Source of the DNA: Siphonobacter sp. BAB-5405
Lineage (GTDB): Bacteria > Bacteroidota > Bacteroidia > Cytophagales > Spirosomataceae
DNA length: 64,000 nt
NCBI RefSeq assembly: GCF_002872335.1
Contig: NZ_NJAG01000045.1
Coordinates: forward strand, 278,357 to 342,356
Direction: 5' to 3'
Part shown: one piece after another, positions 1-9,802 of the stretch
How positions within the stretch are numbered: the stretch's first letter is position 1
How the letters are laid out: each line of letters starts with the position of its first letter
Program-made: the position numbers and the translations under genes
Notes under the pieces: model-generated
The model's input: the letters and a program-made list of their open reading frames with translations, nothing else
What the model was told of the DNA's origin: nothing
Databases searched by the model: none

Positions 1-963
1 TGAATGACTGACGAGCTTTCCGTAGGTCGGATCCTGTTTGAGCATCCATCCGAAGCCATAATCTGTTGTCTGACCATTCAACAATGTAACGCCGCTGAAA
101 ACCTCATCTTTTTCTTGATCATTAATCAATCGATCCGAGTATAGGGCTTGGTCCCAGAGCAGTAAGTCCCGAACGCTGGAATTCACCGTACGATCCCCCG
201 TAATTCCATCCAGAAAATACGTGAAGAACGTTTTGCCGTACGCATCCGGTTGCACCTTATGACCGGTACTATCAACCAGGTGACCGAGAGCATAGTTTTC
301 AACCTTCTGGGGTTTATACCGGCTTTGGTATACCAGAGATCGCTTCATGCCCAGGGGTTTAAAAATAGACTGGGCCAGAAAATCAGCGTAGGATTGATGT
401 GATACCCGTTCTAGGATGGTTCCCAGAAAAGCGTAATTGGTATTGCTGTAGCTGAATCGCTCGTTGGGCTGAAAAAGAACGGGCGGACGAACGTGGCCAA
501 AGGCATTGATCAGGTCGGGATTGGTTGCAAACTTGCTTTTGTCCCAGTGTTCAATAAAATAATCCGTATAGTCGGGCAGGCCACTGGTATGATGCAGGAG
601 GTGTCGAATGGTAATCTTTTCATAACCAGCCAGTTCGGGCAGGTATTTTGCGATCGGGTCATCGTAGCGAAGCTTGCCCTGTTGTTGGAGGAGTACAATG
701 CCCATGGCCGTAAACGCTTTGGATAAAGAGGCCAGTTCAAAAACGGATTCCGCATGCAACGGCCGACCCGATTGCTCATCCGCTTTGCCGTAGGATTTTT
801 CAAAAATCGGAACGCCGTTTTCGGCAACCAGAACATTCCCATTAAATGATCCCTGACGGTACAATTCGGTAAACAGACTGTCCAGTTGGGCAGGTTTCGT
901 TTGGCCAAGACTCGGCACACTCAGGTACAGGAGCGTACCCAGCAGCAGTAGCAGCTTTTTCAT
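1..963 (-). CDS. Serine hydrolase, beta-lactamase/class C family, C-terminus cut by window edge
   Basis: The frame stays open from the ATG at 961-963 to base 1, giving 321 codons with no stop, so the C-terminus lies outside the window. The N-terminus MKKLLLLLGTLLYLSVPSLG is a signal peptide, so the enzyme is exported. S79-L80-S81-K82 is the SxxK nucleophile motif of the penicillin-binding/class C beta-lactamase fold. A later Y-S-N triad and an HTSGLPDY stretch fit the same family, which includes esterases, D-aminopeptidases and beta-lactamase-like hydrolases. The substrate cannot be told from the sequence. The gene is separated from its upstream neighbour by a strong hairpin at 1015-1056 and is probably transcribed alone. 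Confidence 0.85.
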   Translation of the reverse strand, partial: MKKLLLLLGTLLYLSVPSLGQTKPAQLDSLFTELYRQGSFNGNVLVAENGVPIFEKSYGKADEQSGRPLHAESVFELASLSKAFTAMGIVLLQQQGKLRYDDPIAKYLPELAGYEKITIRHLLHHTSGLPDYTDYFIEHWDKSKFATNPDLINAFGHVRPPVLFQPNERFSYSNTNYAFLGTILERVSHQSYADFLAQSIFKPLGMKRSLVYQSRYKPQKVENYALGHLVDSTGHKVQPDAYGKTFFTYFLDGITGDRTVNSSVRDLLLWDQALYSDRLINDQEKDEVFSGVTLLNGQTTDYGFGWMLKQDPTYGKLVSHS

Positions 964-1014
964 AAGGTAAAGAGTCAGAAGGTGTAAAAGCTTAGTGGTA
1001 GCAAGGATACAAAG

Positions 1015-1056
1015 AAAAAGACGGAATAACTAAATTTTTAGTTATTCCGTCTTTTT
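1015..1056 (-). terminator. Rho-independent terminator with perfect 20-bp stem
   Basis: Arms 1015-1034 and 1037-1056 are perfectly complementary around a 2-base loop. Both ends are A5/T5 tracts, so it can terminate in either direction. It lies downstream of the GH92 gene, which is read on the minus strand, and upstream of the serine hydrolase. Confidence 0.85.
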
Positions 1057-1159
1057 AATTTTGTTTGGATCTTTTCTAAAGTAATAATCTGCCAACCAGA
1101 CTACTAGTAGAAGAGTGGTTTAAGTCTTACTGTATGTAGCCTGGTCGCTGAATCGCTAC

Positions 1160-3510
1160 TTACTGAGCCGAGGGTGGCGGTGTCTGCGTACCCCAGGTGG
1201 TGTTAGGCTGACTTCCCATCACAAAGGTTAGCTTGCCTCCCTGCATCAGCTCGTCGCGATAGAGCCAGCAATGGGGCAGGTCTTTACCGTTAAACGTCGC
1301 CGACTGTACGTATACATTCGTTGCGGAATTGTTTTTAGCCTCGATGCGGAGTTGTTTGCCATTGCCCAGCCGAATCGTAGCCCGGTCAAAAGCGGGGCTT
1401 CCTAATTCAATGATGGGTTTCAGGTCCGTAAAACCTTTCACGTCGAACAGACCCAGGGAGGCCATGACGTACCACGAACCCAATTGGCCCTGATCTTCGT
1501 CCTGACCGTATCCGTAGCCATGAATAGGCTCCGTACCGTAAAATTCATCGCAGATGGCACGGGTCCATTTCTGGGTGAGCCAGGGCTTTCCGGAAAAATT
1601 GAAGAGCCAGCTGACGTGTAAATTGGGCTGATTACCGTGGTTGTACAGTGACTTGATGCCCGCAAAGGCATCGATTTCTTTTCCACCGCCAAAACCATTT
1701 TTCTGAGCGGTAGTAAAGATGTCGTCGAGCCGGGTATTGAATTCATCTCTACCGATTGCTTCAATGAGAGCTTTCGGATTTTGTGGAACGAAGAAGGTGT
1801 ACTGGATGGCATTCCCTTCCTGAAAGCCCCGCCAGGGTTCAGAAGGGTCAAACGTGTCAATGAACGTACCATCCGCTCGTTTGGGACGAACCAGTTTTTG
1901 CTTCGGTTCATACAGAAGTTTCCAGCCGTTGGAGAGCCGGATCAACTGCTCGTACTCCGGCTGCTTACCCATGGCCCTGGCCAGTTGGGCCGCTGCAAAC
2001 GTACTGAAACTATACTCCAGCGTATGGGAGGCCGAAAAGTGAGAGCCGGTCGAATCGGTTTTGTCGGCGTCGAGATAGGGAACGAAGCCTTGCTTCACAA
2101 ATGCTTCCACATCCAGCTTGCCCGAGCCAACGGGCCGGTTGCGACCACTCAATTCGTTCGCCTGAATGGCCCGAAAGGCCAGATCGGTATCATAATCCCG
2201 GATGCCCGCCTGATAAGCCGCCGCAATGGCCAGACCGACGAAATTGGTCCCTACACCCGACACGAAATTGCTATTGGCGATGCCGTCGCCAAACCAACCC
2301 CGTTCCTTATAAATTTCCAGCTGGGTATGGACAAAATCGCTGTACCGCTCCGGGTATGAAAGAGCCCAGAGCTGCGTCAGATTCCAGTAGGCACCCCAGA
2401 TGGCGTCGGTGTTGTAAAAGTTATGACTGAATTTCCCGTTTGTGTCGCGGGGCAACTGACCGATGGAGCCATCGTGCCGGGGAAAGGAGCCGTTTACGTC
2501 GTTGGCTACGCCCCGTCCGAGTAAGGCATGGAATAAGCCGGTGTAGAATTTAACCTTGCTCACCTGATCACCCTCGACGGTCAGCTTGCCCAACTCCTTT
2601 TGCCAGGTGTTCTTAGCCTGTTGCCGGGCTTTTTCAAACGAAAGTCCTGATGCCTCAGCGTCCAGGTTTGCCCTGGCGTTGGCAATGGAGGTGTAGGATA
2701 AGCCTATTTTCAATTCAATAGCCTCGTTATCGCTGGTCGTGTATTCCAAGAAAAGCCCGGCTCCTTTGCCCTGAGCCGCGTTACTTTGAGCCTGAATGCC
2801 CGCATCCGTAAAGGCTCCTACTGACCGTGGGGCTTTGCTCACTTCACCCCAGATGTACATGGAAACCAGGCCCTTTGGATCGTAAGTATTTACGTACTTG
2901 GGATAGGTAGTAACGAATCCTTCAAAGTGGGTCGCGTCGGTCATGCGTACTTCGGCCTTCCTTACTTCGCCACTTTCGCCCTGTACATTTCCAATGTCGA
3001 GTATAATCCTTGACTGATCATGTTTAGGGAACGTGTAGCGGTGAAAACCGACATGCGTCGTAGCCGTCAGTTCCGCCGTAATCCGGTAATCGTCCAGCAA
3101 AACTTTGTAATAACCGGGTTCAGCCAGTTGATTTTTTCGGTCAAAACGGGAGCGGTAGCACTGTCGGGGTTATCCAGATCGCCCGGTTTCACTTTAAGGG
3201 CTCCCGTGGCGGGCATCACGCTTACGCCACCGACCTGCCATTCGTGAAAATGCACAAAGCCTTCAATGGATTGATGCCGGGTGTCGTACCCCACGGCTTC
3301 CCAGCCCTGCTTGTTGCCGTAGTGCCCGTTGGTGGATGGAGCCAGCTTGGCCATTCCGTGAGGTACGGCCGCGGGAGTATAGAAGAACCACCGGCTGTGG
3401 GCGGTACCGATGTTGGGGTCCACGTAGCGGAGAACGTCTGGACGCCTGGCTGCACAGGAGGTTAGCAGGACAGCCAGCACCATGCTACTTAAAAGCTTCG
3501 CGTAATTCAT
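1160..3510 (-). CDS. GH92 family alpha-mannosidase lipoprotein, single-base frameshift
   Basis: Glycoside hydrolase family 92 enzymes are calcium-dependent exo-alpha-mannosidases acting on N-glycan or mannan side chains. I place the start at the ATG at 3510 because it gives a lipoprotein signal ending in LLTSC; a longer in-frame start exists at 3579. Family landmarks are GWEAVGYDTRH near the N-terminus, NTDAIWGAYWNLTQLWALSYP-like sequence in the middle, and GQDEDQGQLGSWYVM near the C-terminus. The frame breaks near 3148-3150. The upstream frame reads to TAPV, the downstream frame resumes at RFDRKNQLAEPGYYKV, and one extra G in the plus-strand GGG run joins them into a 783-residue protein of normal GH92 size. 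Probably a surface glycan enzyme facing the periplasm or exterior. No SusC/D pair is present in the window. Confidence 0.85.
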
Positions 3511-4134
3511 TCGTGATCTAATAAAATAAGCGGGCAATCGCCCTTTTGAGGTCGTATACGTTACGAGAGCGAGATTCAACCGGACGAGCTTATTCGCCTT
3601 CGTATGCTTTTCGATTGGGTTAACGTAGGTTGCCGATCGGAGGGCAGACTTACACCAAAGGCCGAAATTGCAAAGAAATGCTTACGATTCGTCTATTGAT
3701 ATACGTAAATGCGAATTGAAATTTGGCTGAGTTGACGATATGAGTTTATTTCAATCACGAGGAAGCTTATACTTTCGAATAGTTCGTACTCGAACAAGGT
3801 ACTGACGATTAAGGGGTTAGTAGAAAAAATAGTCCAGAGCAAGGGAGTAAAACTACCTTATTCTGGACTATAAAAGCGTTAAAAATAGAAAGAATACCTT
3901 TTCCTGACAGCCAATCATGGCAGGTGAGAGGAGATACTCTTCCAGTATTCGGATCATGCCCAGCATTGCCGGGCAATGGCTTCATCTAATGAATAGGGTT
4001 GTACGCCACGCATCAGGGAAGCATTCGTAGCCGGTTCATCGACTTCGACTGAGCGAGTCGATGACTGCATTTCCTGGGCATCTTAAGATGGTACCCGGAT
4101 TCACCTTGAAATAAATTCAGACAGAGATACCCGT
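3511..4134. other. Intergenic stretch without a clear gene
   Basis: This stretch between two minus-strand genes holds a hairpin terminator at 3829-3871 (listed separately). It also has a 38-codon minus-strand ORF at 3954-4070 (MQSSTRSVEVDEPATNASLM...) that reads like coding sequence but matches nothing I recognise. It could be a micropeptide or a gene remnant. Confidence 0.4.
3829..3871 (-). terminator. Hairpin terminator
   Basis: Arms ATAGTCCAGA (3829-3838) and TCTGGACTAT (3862-3871) pair, with further inner pairing. On the minus strand the stem is followed by TTTTTT. It would end transcripts from the SDR gene at 4135-4890 after a 260-base 3' region. Confidence 0.6.
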
Positions 4135-4890
4135 TTACAAACCGTAAAGACCACCCGAAACGGATATTTTTTCACCCGAAATCCAGGCCGCCTCTTCGGA
4201 GGCAAGGAATACCGCTACGCGGGCAATGTCTTCGGGCTGCCCGATGCGACCCAGTGGGGTATGAGCAATGAGGTTCTTCTCGAAATCACTGCCGCTAAAG
4301 CCCGCTGCATGGGTGCCCTCCGTTTCTACCGAACCGGGCAAAATGGAGTTGATGCGGATCTTTCGTCCGGCAAATTCCTTGGACAAGGCAACGGTAAGAG
4401 CATCCAGAGCCGTTTTGGTGGCCGAATAGACGGAGCCCATCGGTATAGGCATGCGGCTGGCACCGGAACTGATGTTAAGAATGCTACCTCCCTCCTCTCC
4501 AAACAGTTTCAACGATTCCTGAATGGTAAGAATGGAACCTAGTACATTGATGTTGAACTGTTTGTGAAACGTTTCGGGGGAGACCTGTTCAATAGGCTCG
4601 TAGATGTAAGTTCCTGCATTATTGACCAGAATATCCAGCGTACCAAATGCCTCTCTGGTTGCTTCAAACAATCTTTTCACATCGGCTGGGTTCGATACAT
4701 CGCCTTGGACAGCAATGGCGGTACCACCGTTGGTGGTGATAGTCTGGACCACCTGGTCCGCTCCGGTCTTACTGGAGGCATAGTTTACAACTACTTTAGC
4801 TCCTTCTGCCGCAAAATAGGTAGCAATGGAGGCACCAATACCTTTGGAAGCACCCGTCACCAGGGTCACTTTGTTCATTAACTTACGCAT
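4135..4890 (-). CDS. Short-chain dehydrogenase/reductase (SDR), classical type
   Basis: A 251-residue classical SDR, a cytoplasmic NAD(P)-dependent oxidoreductase of unknown substrate. The cofactor motif TGASKGIG is at residues 12-19, NNAG at 90-93, the catalytic serine in NISSGAS around 141-142, and the Y155-x3-K159 dyad is present. The C-terminal SGEKISVSGGLYGL matches the usual end of the 3-oxoacyl-ACP reductase-like group. A second possible start is Met5. It is transcribed divergently from the HxlR regulator at 4997, with a GTAAC-repeat region between them. The arrangement suggests that the regulator controls this gene. Confidence 0.9.
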   Translation of the reverse strand: MRKLMNKVTLVTGASKGIGASIATYFAAEGAKVVVNYASSKTGADQVVQTITTNGGTAIAVQGDVSNPADVKRLFEATREAFGTLDILVNNAGTYIYEPIEQVSPETFHKQFNINVLGSILTIQESLKLFGEEGGSILNISSGASRMPIPMGSVYSATKTALDALTVALSKEFAGRKIRINSILPGSVETEGTHAAGFSGSDFEKNLIAHTPLGRIGQPEDIARVAVFLASEEAAWISGEKISVSGGLYGL

Positions 4891-4946
4891 GGTTACTGCT
4901 CATTTATTGTTTGGGCAGCAAAGCTAGAGCGGCTTGATTTATTTTA

Positions 4947-4994
4947 GTAACTTTGTAACTAAAAGTAACAGTAACCCCGAAGTAACTAAGTAAC
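4947..4994. promoter_or_regulatory. Six GTAAC direct repeats, putative HxlR operator
   Basis: GTAAC occurs at 4947, 4955, 4965, 4971, 4982 and 4990, packed between the divergent SDR and HxlR genes; the last copy ends two bases before the ATG at 4997. The first two copies also sit inside TTTTAGT...ACTAAAA, an inverted repeat at 4942-4964. The position and density suggest an autoregulatory operator. That it binds the neighbouring HxlR protein is inference. Confidence 0.6.
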
Positions 4995-4996
4995 CT

Positions 4997-5350
4997 ATGA
5001 CGTGCGAACCCCGTAAAAGCGACGAACACAAAAAGGAGATGCGGGCGGTCCAGGACTGCATGCACGTACTCAATGGAAAGTGGAAAATTGCCATTATTTC
5101 ATCCATTTGCTATTACAGCAAAAGGAGGTTTTCGGACATTCTAAACGACGTGGACGGGATCTCGAACAAAATGCTGAGTAAAGAACTCAAAGAGCTGGAA
5201 ATCAATCAGCTCGTCAAGCGAACGGTGCTGGATACCCAGCCGGTAACCGTCCAGTATGAACTGACCGATCACGGCTGGTCGCTGAGGACCATTATTGAGA
5301 ACCTGACTACCTGGGGCGTCGAGCACCGGAAGAAGATTTTTGAAAGCTAG
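4997..5350 (+). CDS. HxlR-family winged-helix transcriptional regulator
   Basis: The 117-residue product matches the whole HxlR domain: MHVLNGKWKIAIISSI at the start, then RRFSDILNDVDGISNKMLSKEL as the recognition helix region, then the wing (VKRTVLDTQPVTVQYELTDHG) and a C-terminal dimerisation helix. An N-terminal cysteine (residue 3) and Cys15 are present; redox sensing by cysteine is known in relatives but cannot be concluded here. It is divergent from the SDR gene, the common arrangement in which an HxlR protein represses a neighbouring oxidoreductase. Confidence 0.9.
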   Translation: MTCEPRKSDEHKKEMRAVQDCMHVLNGKWKIAIISSICYYSKRRFSDILNDVDGISNKMLSKELKELEINQLVKRTVLDTQPVTVQYELTDHGWSLRTIIENLTTWGVEHRKKIFES

Positions 5351-5507
5351 GGGTTTGGTTGTTGTTACGCTGACTGTATTCCGTCTGCTACTGAGTAAGC
5401 GTTGGTAGTATCCGATCTATTTCCGTATGCTTTCGTAGTACACCGCTGTTCAGGGGAAAAACAAATTTTTCGATGGCCCGGCGGTAGGATCACGCTTGTA
5501 CGGGTGG

Positions 5508-5515
5508 TAATTTTG
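5508..5515 (+). promoter_or_regulatory. Possible Bacteroidota -7 element
   Basis: TAATTTTG fits the TAnnTTTG -7 consensus of the Bacteroidota primary sigma factor and would give a 5' UTR of about 65 bases for the acyltransferase at 5589. A clean -33 TTG at the expected distance is not obvious, so support is weak. Confidence 0.3.
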
Positions 5516-5588
5516 AGGCTTTGCTGGTACCTGAGAACAGCCTATACGGAGACGTGTAGCTAGTGAGGTGATAACCCAAGGAGTATCC

Positions 5589-6725
5589 ATGTCAAATTCC
5601 CAAATTCCCGGTACCGCCTTTGCGGATGCCAAACCCCATTACCACATTCTGGATGGATTACGGGGCGTAGCGGCCTTGAGCGTGGTGTGTTTTCACGTGT
5701 TCGAAGCCTTTGCTACCAGTCACTTAGACCAGATTATTAATCACGGCTATCTGGCGGTAGACTTCTTCTTTATTCTCTCGGGCTTCGTGGTGGGCTATGC
5801 GTACGATGATCGCTGGGAGAAGATGACGGTCCTGGACTTTATCAAACGCCGATTGATTCGTTTGCACCCCATGGTGGTACTAGGAGCCATTATCGGAGGG
5901 ATTATGTTTTATACGCAGGGTTGTTCAGTATGGGACGTATCCAAAGTATCCATTTCGATGCTTTTGGTAGCGACGTTAATCAACGCCCTGCTTATTCCCG
6001 CGACACCTGGTTTTGAAATTCGGGGCGTCGGCGAAATGTTTCCCTTAAATGGGCCAAGCTGGTCGCTGTTTTTCGAGTATATCGGTAATCTCCTGTACGC
6101 GTTCTGGTTGCGTAAGCTTTCCACGAAAGCATTGGCCGTTCTGGTTGTCCTCACAGCGTTCGGTTTGGCCGCCTTTGCGATGGTTGGACCCTACGGTGAC
6201 CTGTGCGTGGGTTTTTCGATAACGGGTGACAACATGCTCGGCGGTTCGTTACGCCTGCTGTTTTCGTTCGCGGCGGGTTTACTCCTATCCCGCGTATTCA
6301 AACCGATCGCGGTCAAAGGAACGTTCTGGATCGGTAGTCTGGCCATACTCGTTTTATCGGCGATCCCACGCATTGGTGGTAGTGAATACCTGTGGATGAA
6401 TGGTTTATACGATACCCTCTGCGTAACGATCGTCTTTCCGGCACTGGTTTATCTGGGAGCTTCCGAAACCACGATCAGTCAACGTATGACTCGACTATGT
6501 ACCTTTTTAGGGGACCTTTCGTATCCTTTGTATATGGTTCATTACCCCTTCATCTACCTGTACTTCGCCTGGGTGAAAAATGAAAAGCTCACCTTTGAAC
6601 AATCATTGCCCGGAGCGTTGGCCCTGGTCGTGGGTTCGGTAATCCTGGCGTATGGATGCCTGAAGCTGTACGATGAACGCGTCCGCCGGTATCTGACGAA
6701 TCGTCTGCTACGCGTAGGAAAATAG
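5589..6725 (+). CDS. Acyltransferase 3 family integral membrane protein
   Basis: Acyltransferase-3 proteins move acyl groups across the membrane onto sugars or peptidoglycan. The family signature is visible at the N-terminus (HILDGLRGVAALSVVCFHVFEAF), followed by GYLAVDFFFILSGFVVGYAYDDRW and the RRLIRLHPMVVLG segment. About ten hydrophobic segments follow. I chose the ATG at 5589 over an in-frame one at 5568 because AAGGAG lies just upstream and the protein begins close to the family domain. Length is 378 residues, normal for the family. The acceptor is unknown. No polysaccharide genes are nearby, so it may act alone. Confidence 0.88.
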   Translation: MSNSQIPGTAFADAKPHYHILDGLRGVAALSVVCFHVFEAFATSHLDQIINHGYLAVDFFFILSGFVVGYAYDDRWEKMTVLDFIKRRLIRLHPMVVLGAIIGGIMFYTQGCSVWDVSKVSISMLLVATLINALLIPATPGFEIRGVGEMFPLNGPSWSLFFEYIGNLLYAFWLRKLSTKALAVLVVLTAFGLAAFAMVGPYGDLCVGFSITGDNMLGGSLRLLFSFAAGLLLSRVFKPIAVKGTFWIGSLAILVLSAIPRIGGSEYLWMNGLYDTLCVTIVFPALVYLGASETTISQRMTRLCTFLGDLSYPLYMVHYPFIYLYFAWVKNEKLTFEQSLPGALALVVGSVILAYGCLKLYDERVRRYLTNRLLRVGK

Positions 6726-6748
6726 TATCCGTAAGGCATCTTATAAAC

Positions 6749-6781
6749 GATGAACGAACGTTTCTTCAGAGTTCGTTCATC
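6749..6781. terminator. Hairpin between convergent genes
   Basis: Perfect 11-bp arms (6749-6759 and 6771-6781) with an 11-base loop lie between convergent genes that end at 6725 and 6784. No long T tract follows on either strand, so efficiency is uncertain. Confidence 0.5.
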
Positions 6782-6783
6782 CC

Positions 6784-8391
6784 TTACTTTTTCGACCAGC
6801 GAGCTTGTTCATAATCCAGTTCACTTTCTTTCGCCCGCAGAATTTCGTCATCAAAACGGCTTTCCTTTTTCAGGCGTTCCAAAGCTAATCTCCTTACTTC
6901 GACGAGGTCTAGCATCACTTTACGGTAGAGGTCCTGAACGGTCAATAACCCGGACGACTGATCATTGGATTGTAAGGCGTTCTTGGTCACTGAAACCTGG
7001 GAGATCAGTTGAGCCTTGATACGCCCCACCACTTCGTATTGTTCCATTTCATAGGCATAGTGCGTGTCTAGATGTTCCAGGGAAAGCTGAGTGAGTTCCT
7101 GCCGAAGTGATTCAATTTGCTCCTGAGCCGGAATTTGTTCTTCGGTTTCTTTAATACCAAGCCATTTCATGAACAATGGAAGCGTAAGGCCCTGGAATAC
7201 GAGCGTGATAAGAATGACTACGAACGTGATGAAAAGAATCAGGTTTCGATGCGGAAACGGATTTATGCCATCCAGCAGGGTCAGGGGAATGGCCAGGGCT
7301 GATGCCAGTGAAACAACCCCCCGCATACCCGCCCAGCCAATGAGCAGGGACAGTTTAAGACCAGGGTGAGGTTCGGAGTAGGGTTTTCCAGCCGCCAACA
7401 AACGGGGCAGAAAAAAAGAAAGATATACCAATACTATCCGAATAATGATGACCATGCCGCTTATCAGCAACGAGTAGTAGATCACCTGCAGAACTGTGTA
7501 CTCTTCCAAACCCTGAATAATGAGGGGTAGTTGTAATCCAATAATCGTAAATACAAATCCATTGAGCAGAAAACCTACCGTAGCCCATACTTCCTGCGTT
7601 TGCTGGCGGGTCTGATAATTCAAAAACTTACTCGAACGGGCCGAGAGTAACAGGCCGCCACTAACAACGGCCAATACGCCGGACCAGTGAAATTGTTCGG
7701 CAACCAAGTACATCAAATACGGAGCGATCAGAGTAATGGGTGTAATGATGCGGGAAGTGCCTCCCCAGTAACGCATGATCCAGTACAGCAGAAAAGCGAT
7801 ACTGAACCCTACGAATACACCCATGACGGAAAGCACCAGGAAGTCTACAATAGCCTGCTGAAATACAAAGTTTCCAGTCAGTAAGGCCGCCAGGGCAAAG
7901 CGAAAGACCGTCAGTGAGGCCGCATCGTTTACCAGACTTTCGCCTTCCAGTATGGTTTGGGCCCGTTTGGGTACATCCAGTCCGCGTAGTACGGAGGTAG
8001 CCGCAATGGCATCAGGAGGCGAAATAATGCCGCCAAGTAAGAAACCCAGAGCGAGCGTAAAGCCAGGAATCAGGGCGGTGGAGAAGTAGGCAACCGCCAG
8101 TGAAGTCGCTAAAACCAGGCCGAAGCCTAAACTAAGGATGGACCGTTTCCACTTCCAGAGCTGCGTCCAGGAAGATTCCCAGGCAGCTTCGAAAAGTAGT
8201 GGAGGTAGAAAAATCAAAAAGACCAGATCCGGGTCAATGGTCATGGAAGGGATACCGGGAATGAAGCTGATCCCCAGACCACCCATCACTAAAAAAATGG
8301 GGTAGGATATGTTCAGGCGTTGACTAAGCATGTAGAGCAACGCCATAATAAAAAACAGGGATAAAATCAGTAATAGATTTTCATGGATCAT
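6784..8391 (-). CDS. Na+/H+ antiporter, CPA1 family
   Basis: This 535-residue inner-membrane protein exchanges sodium (or potassium) for protons. It starts with two close hydrophobic helices and then shows CPA1 landmarks: FLPPLLFEAAWESSW, GGIISPPDAIAATSVLRGL with the paired acidic ion-binding region, and LEGESLVNDAASLTVFRFAL. A later GWAGMRGVVSLASALAIPL is the conserved arginine helix. The last 120 residues form a charged, helical cytoplasmic tail rich in Glu and Gln. It stands between a convergent acyltransferase and an upstream KAS III-like gene read in the same direction, 88 bases away. Confidence 0.92.
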   Translation of the reverse strand: MIHENLLLILSLFFIMALLYMLSQRLNISYPIFLVMGGLGISFIPGIPSMTIDPDLVFLIFLPPLLFEAAWESSWTQLWKWKRSILSLGFGLVLATSLAVAYFSTALIPGFTLALGFLLGGIISPPDAIAATSVLRGLDVPKRAQTILEGESLVNDAASLTVFRFALAALLTGNFVFQQAIVDFLVLSVMGVFVGFSIAFLLYWIMRYWGGTSRIITPITLIAPYLMYLVAEQFHWSGVLAVVSGGLLLSARSSKFLNYQTRQQTQEVWATVGFLLNGFVFTIIGLQLPLIIQGLEEYTVLQVIYYSLLISGMVIIIRIVLVYLSFFLPRLLAAGKPYSEPHPGLKLSLLIGWAGMRGVVSLASALAIPLTLLDGINPFPHRNLILFITFVVILITLVFQGLTLPLFMKWLGIKETEEQIPAQEQIESLRQELTQLSLEHLDTHYAYEMEQYEVVGRIKAQLISQVSVTKNALQSNDQSSGLLTVQDLYRKVMLDLVEVRRLALERLKKESRFDDEILRAKESELDYEQARWSKK

Positions 8392-8479
8392 TAGCCAGTG
8401 GAGTCATTGAACTAAAACAATGGGTTAAAGTCAGATAGGTACGGATTGGGGTAAGTGGAGTATCCAGGTTTGCGGAGGA

Positions 8480-9539
8480 TCACACCTGATAGATCAATGC
8501 ATTGATATTCATCCCAGCTCCCACGGAGGCCAGTAAAATATAATCTTCTTTTTGCAGGGAATACCCCGGCAATTCACCCTGCATGACCTGATGCAGCAGC
8601 GTAGGAATTGTAGCAACGGAGCTATTGCCCATCCAGCGAATATTCATGGGCAGGATGGCGGGCGGAGGCGTCTGTCCGTACAGGCGGTAAAATTCCCGAA
8701 GAATCGCTTCATCCATCTTTTCGTTGGCCTGATGAATAAAGATCATTTTGAGAGCTTCCAGCGGAAGGCCACTTTCATCGAGACACTTCTTCATCGCTCC
8801 GGGAACCTGCGTGAGAGCGTATTCGTAGACTTTATGCCCGTGCATCTTGATAAACTGCGGTGAGCCTTCCTGATCGGCATTGGCCTTACCCGAATAAATA
8901 TAGTCCGCTTCCGTAAGCGTGTCCGAACGGACCACCGCATGCAGGATACCGCCCTCATCACTCAGGCTTTTGGTCACCACACAGGCTCCGGCTCCATCGG
9001 CAAAATCAGGGAATCCCGATCACTGGCGTCGATTACGCGGGATAGCGTCTCCGTACCAATCACTAAAATTGTCGAGGCCGCTCCGCTTCGAATGGCCTGA
9101 TCCGCCAGAATCAGCCCCTGCAACCAGCCCGGACAACCAAAGATCAGGTCATACGCCACGCAGAACGGATTTTTGATAGACAGACCCTGTTTGATCCGCG
9201 AGGCCAGCGATGGTACCTGATCCCGGGGTGCCCCGCATACGCCATGTCGCCGTAATTATGAGCGACAATAATCTGATCAATGGTTTCTACGTCAATCCGT
9301 GCTTGACTAATGGCTTGCTGAGCGGCCTGCAAACCCATTAGCGATGCTGTCATCCCCGGGGTAGCGTACCGCCGTTGTTCAATACCCGTAATGGCCGTAA
9401 ATTTCTTAAGTGTGGTTTCTACCGGCTGGCGAAGGGGTGTTTGATTACTGTCATAAAATTCATGCGTCAGAAATGCGTCATTGGTAACCGTCAGCGGGGG
9501 GAGGTAGGCACCCGTGCCTGAAATGAGGGATCGAATCAT
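8480..9539 (-). CDS. 3-oxoacyl-ACP synthase III (KAS III/FabH)-like, two single-base frameshifts
   Basis: KAS III enzymes condense an acyl-CoA with malonyl-ACP. The protein starts MIRSLISGTGAYLPPLTVTN. The active-site cysteine lies in IFGCPGWLQG, the histidine in IFIHQANEKM and the asparagine in WMGNSSVATIP, so the Cys-His-Asn triad is complete. The frame breaks twice. At 9231-9234 one C is missing on the plus strand; restoring it gives AYAGAPRDQVPSLASRIKQG. At 9002-9005 one A is missing; restoring it gives DSLIFADGAGACVV. With both restored the protein is 353 residues, normal for KAS III. It is not next to other fatty-acid genes, so it may serve a secondary lipid or polyketide-like pathway rather than housekeeping FabH; that is inference. 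Confidence 0.88.
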
Positions 9540-9610
9540 AACATAATGCTTCTTAACGTTCCAGAAAATCTAAAAACAAGTCCTGGCGGAAAACAAATTT
9601 AGTTAGGAAT

Positions 9611-9648
9611 AAAAAAGGATTCGATGCCACAGAAAAGGGGCATCGAAT
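9611..9648 (-). terminator. Rho-independent terminator
   Basis: Arms ATTCGATGCC (9619-9628) and GGCATCGAAT (9639-9648) pair. On the minus strand the stem is followed by CCTTTTTTATT. It fits as the end of the transcript carrying the small gene at 9803-10048. Confidence 0.7.
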
Positions 9649-9802
9649 GGTTGCTTCACACAAGGTCCATTCGTACGCTTCCTGAAAAGGCAAGCTTACA
9701 ACGGAGAAAAACGCTCTAGCCTTGAAATGAAGGGCGTAGCAAACGTCCGGTTTGACGAGGTCTGACTACAAGTAGCCGGAAATTGAGAACTAAAACGCAG
9801 GC

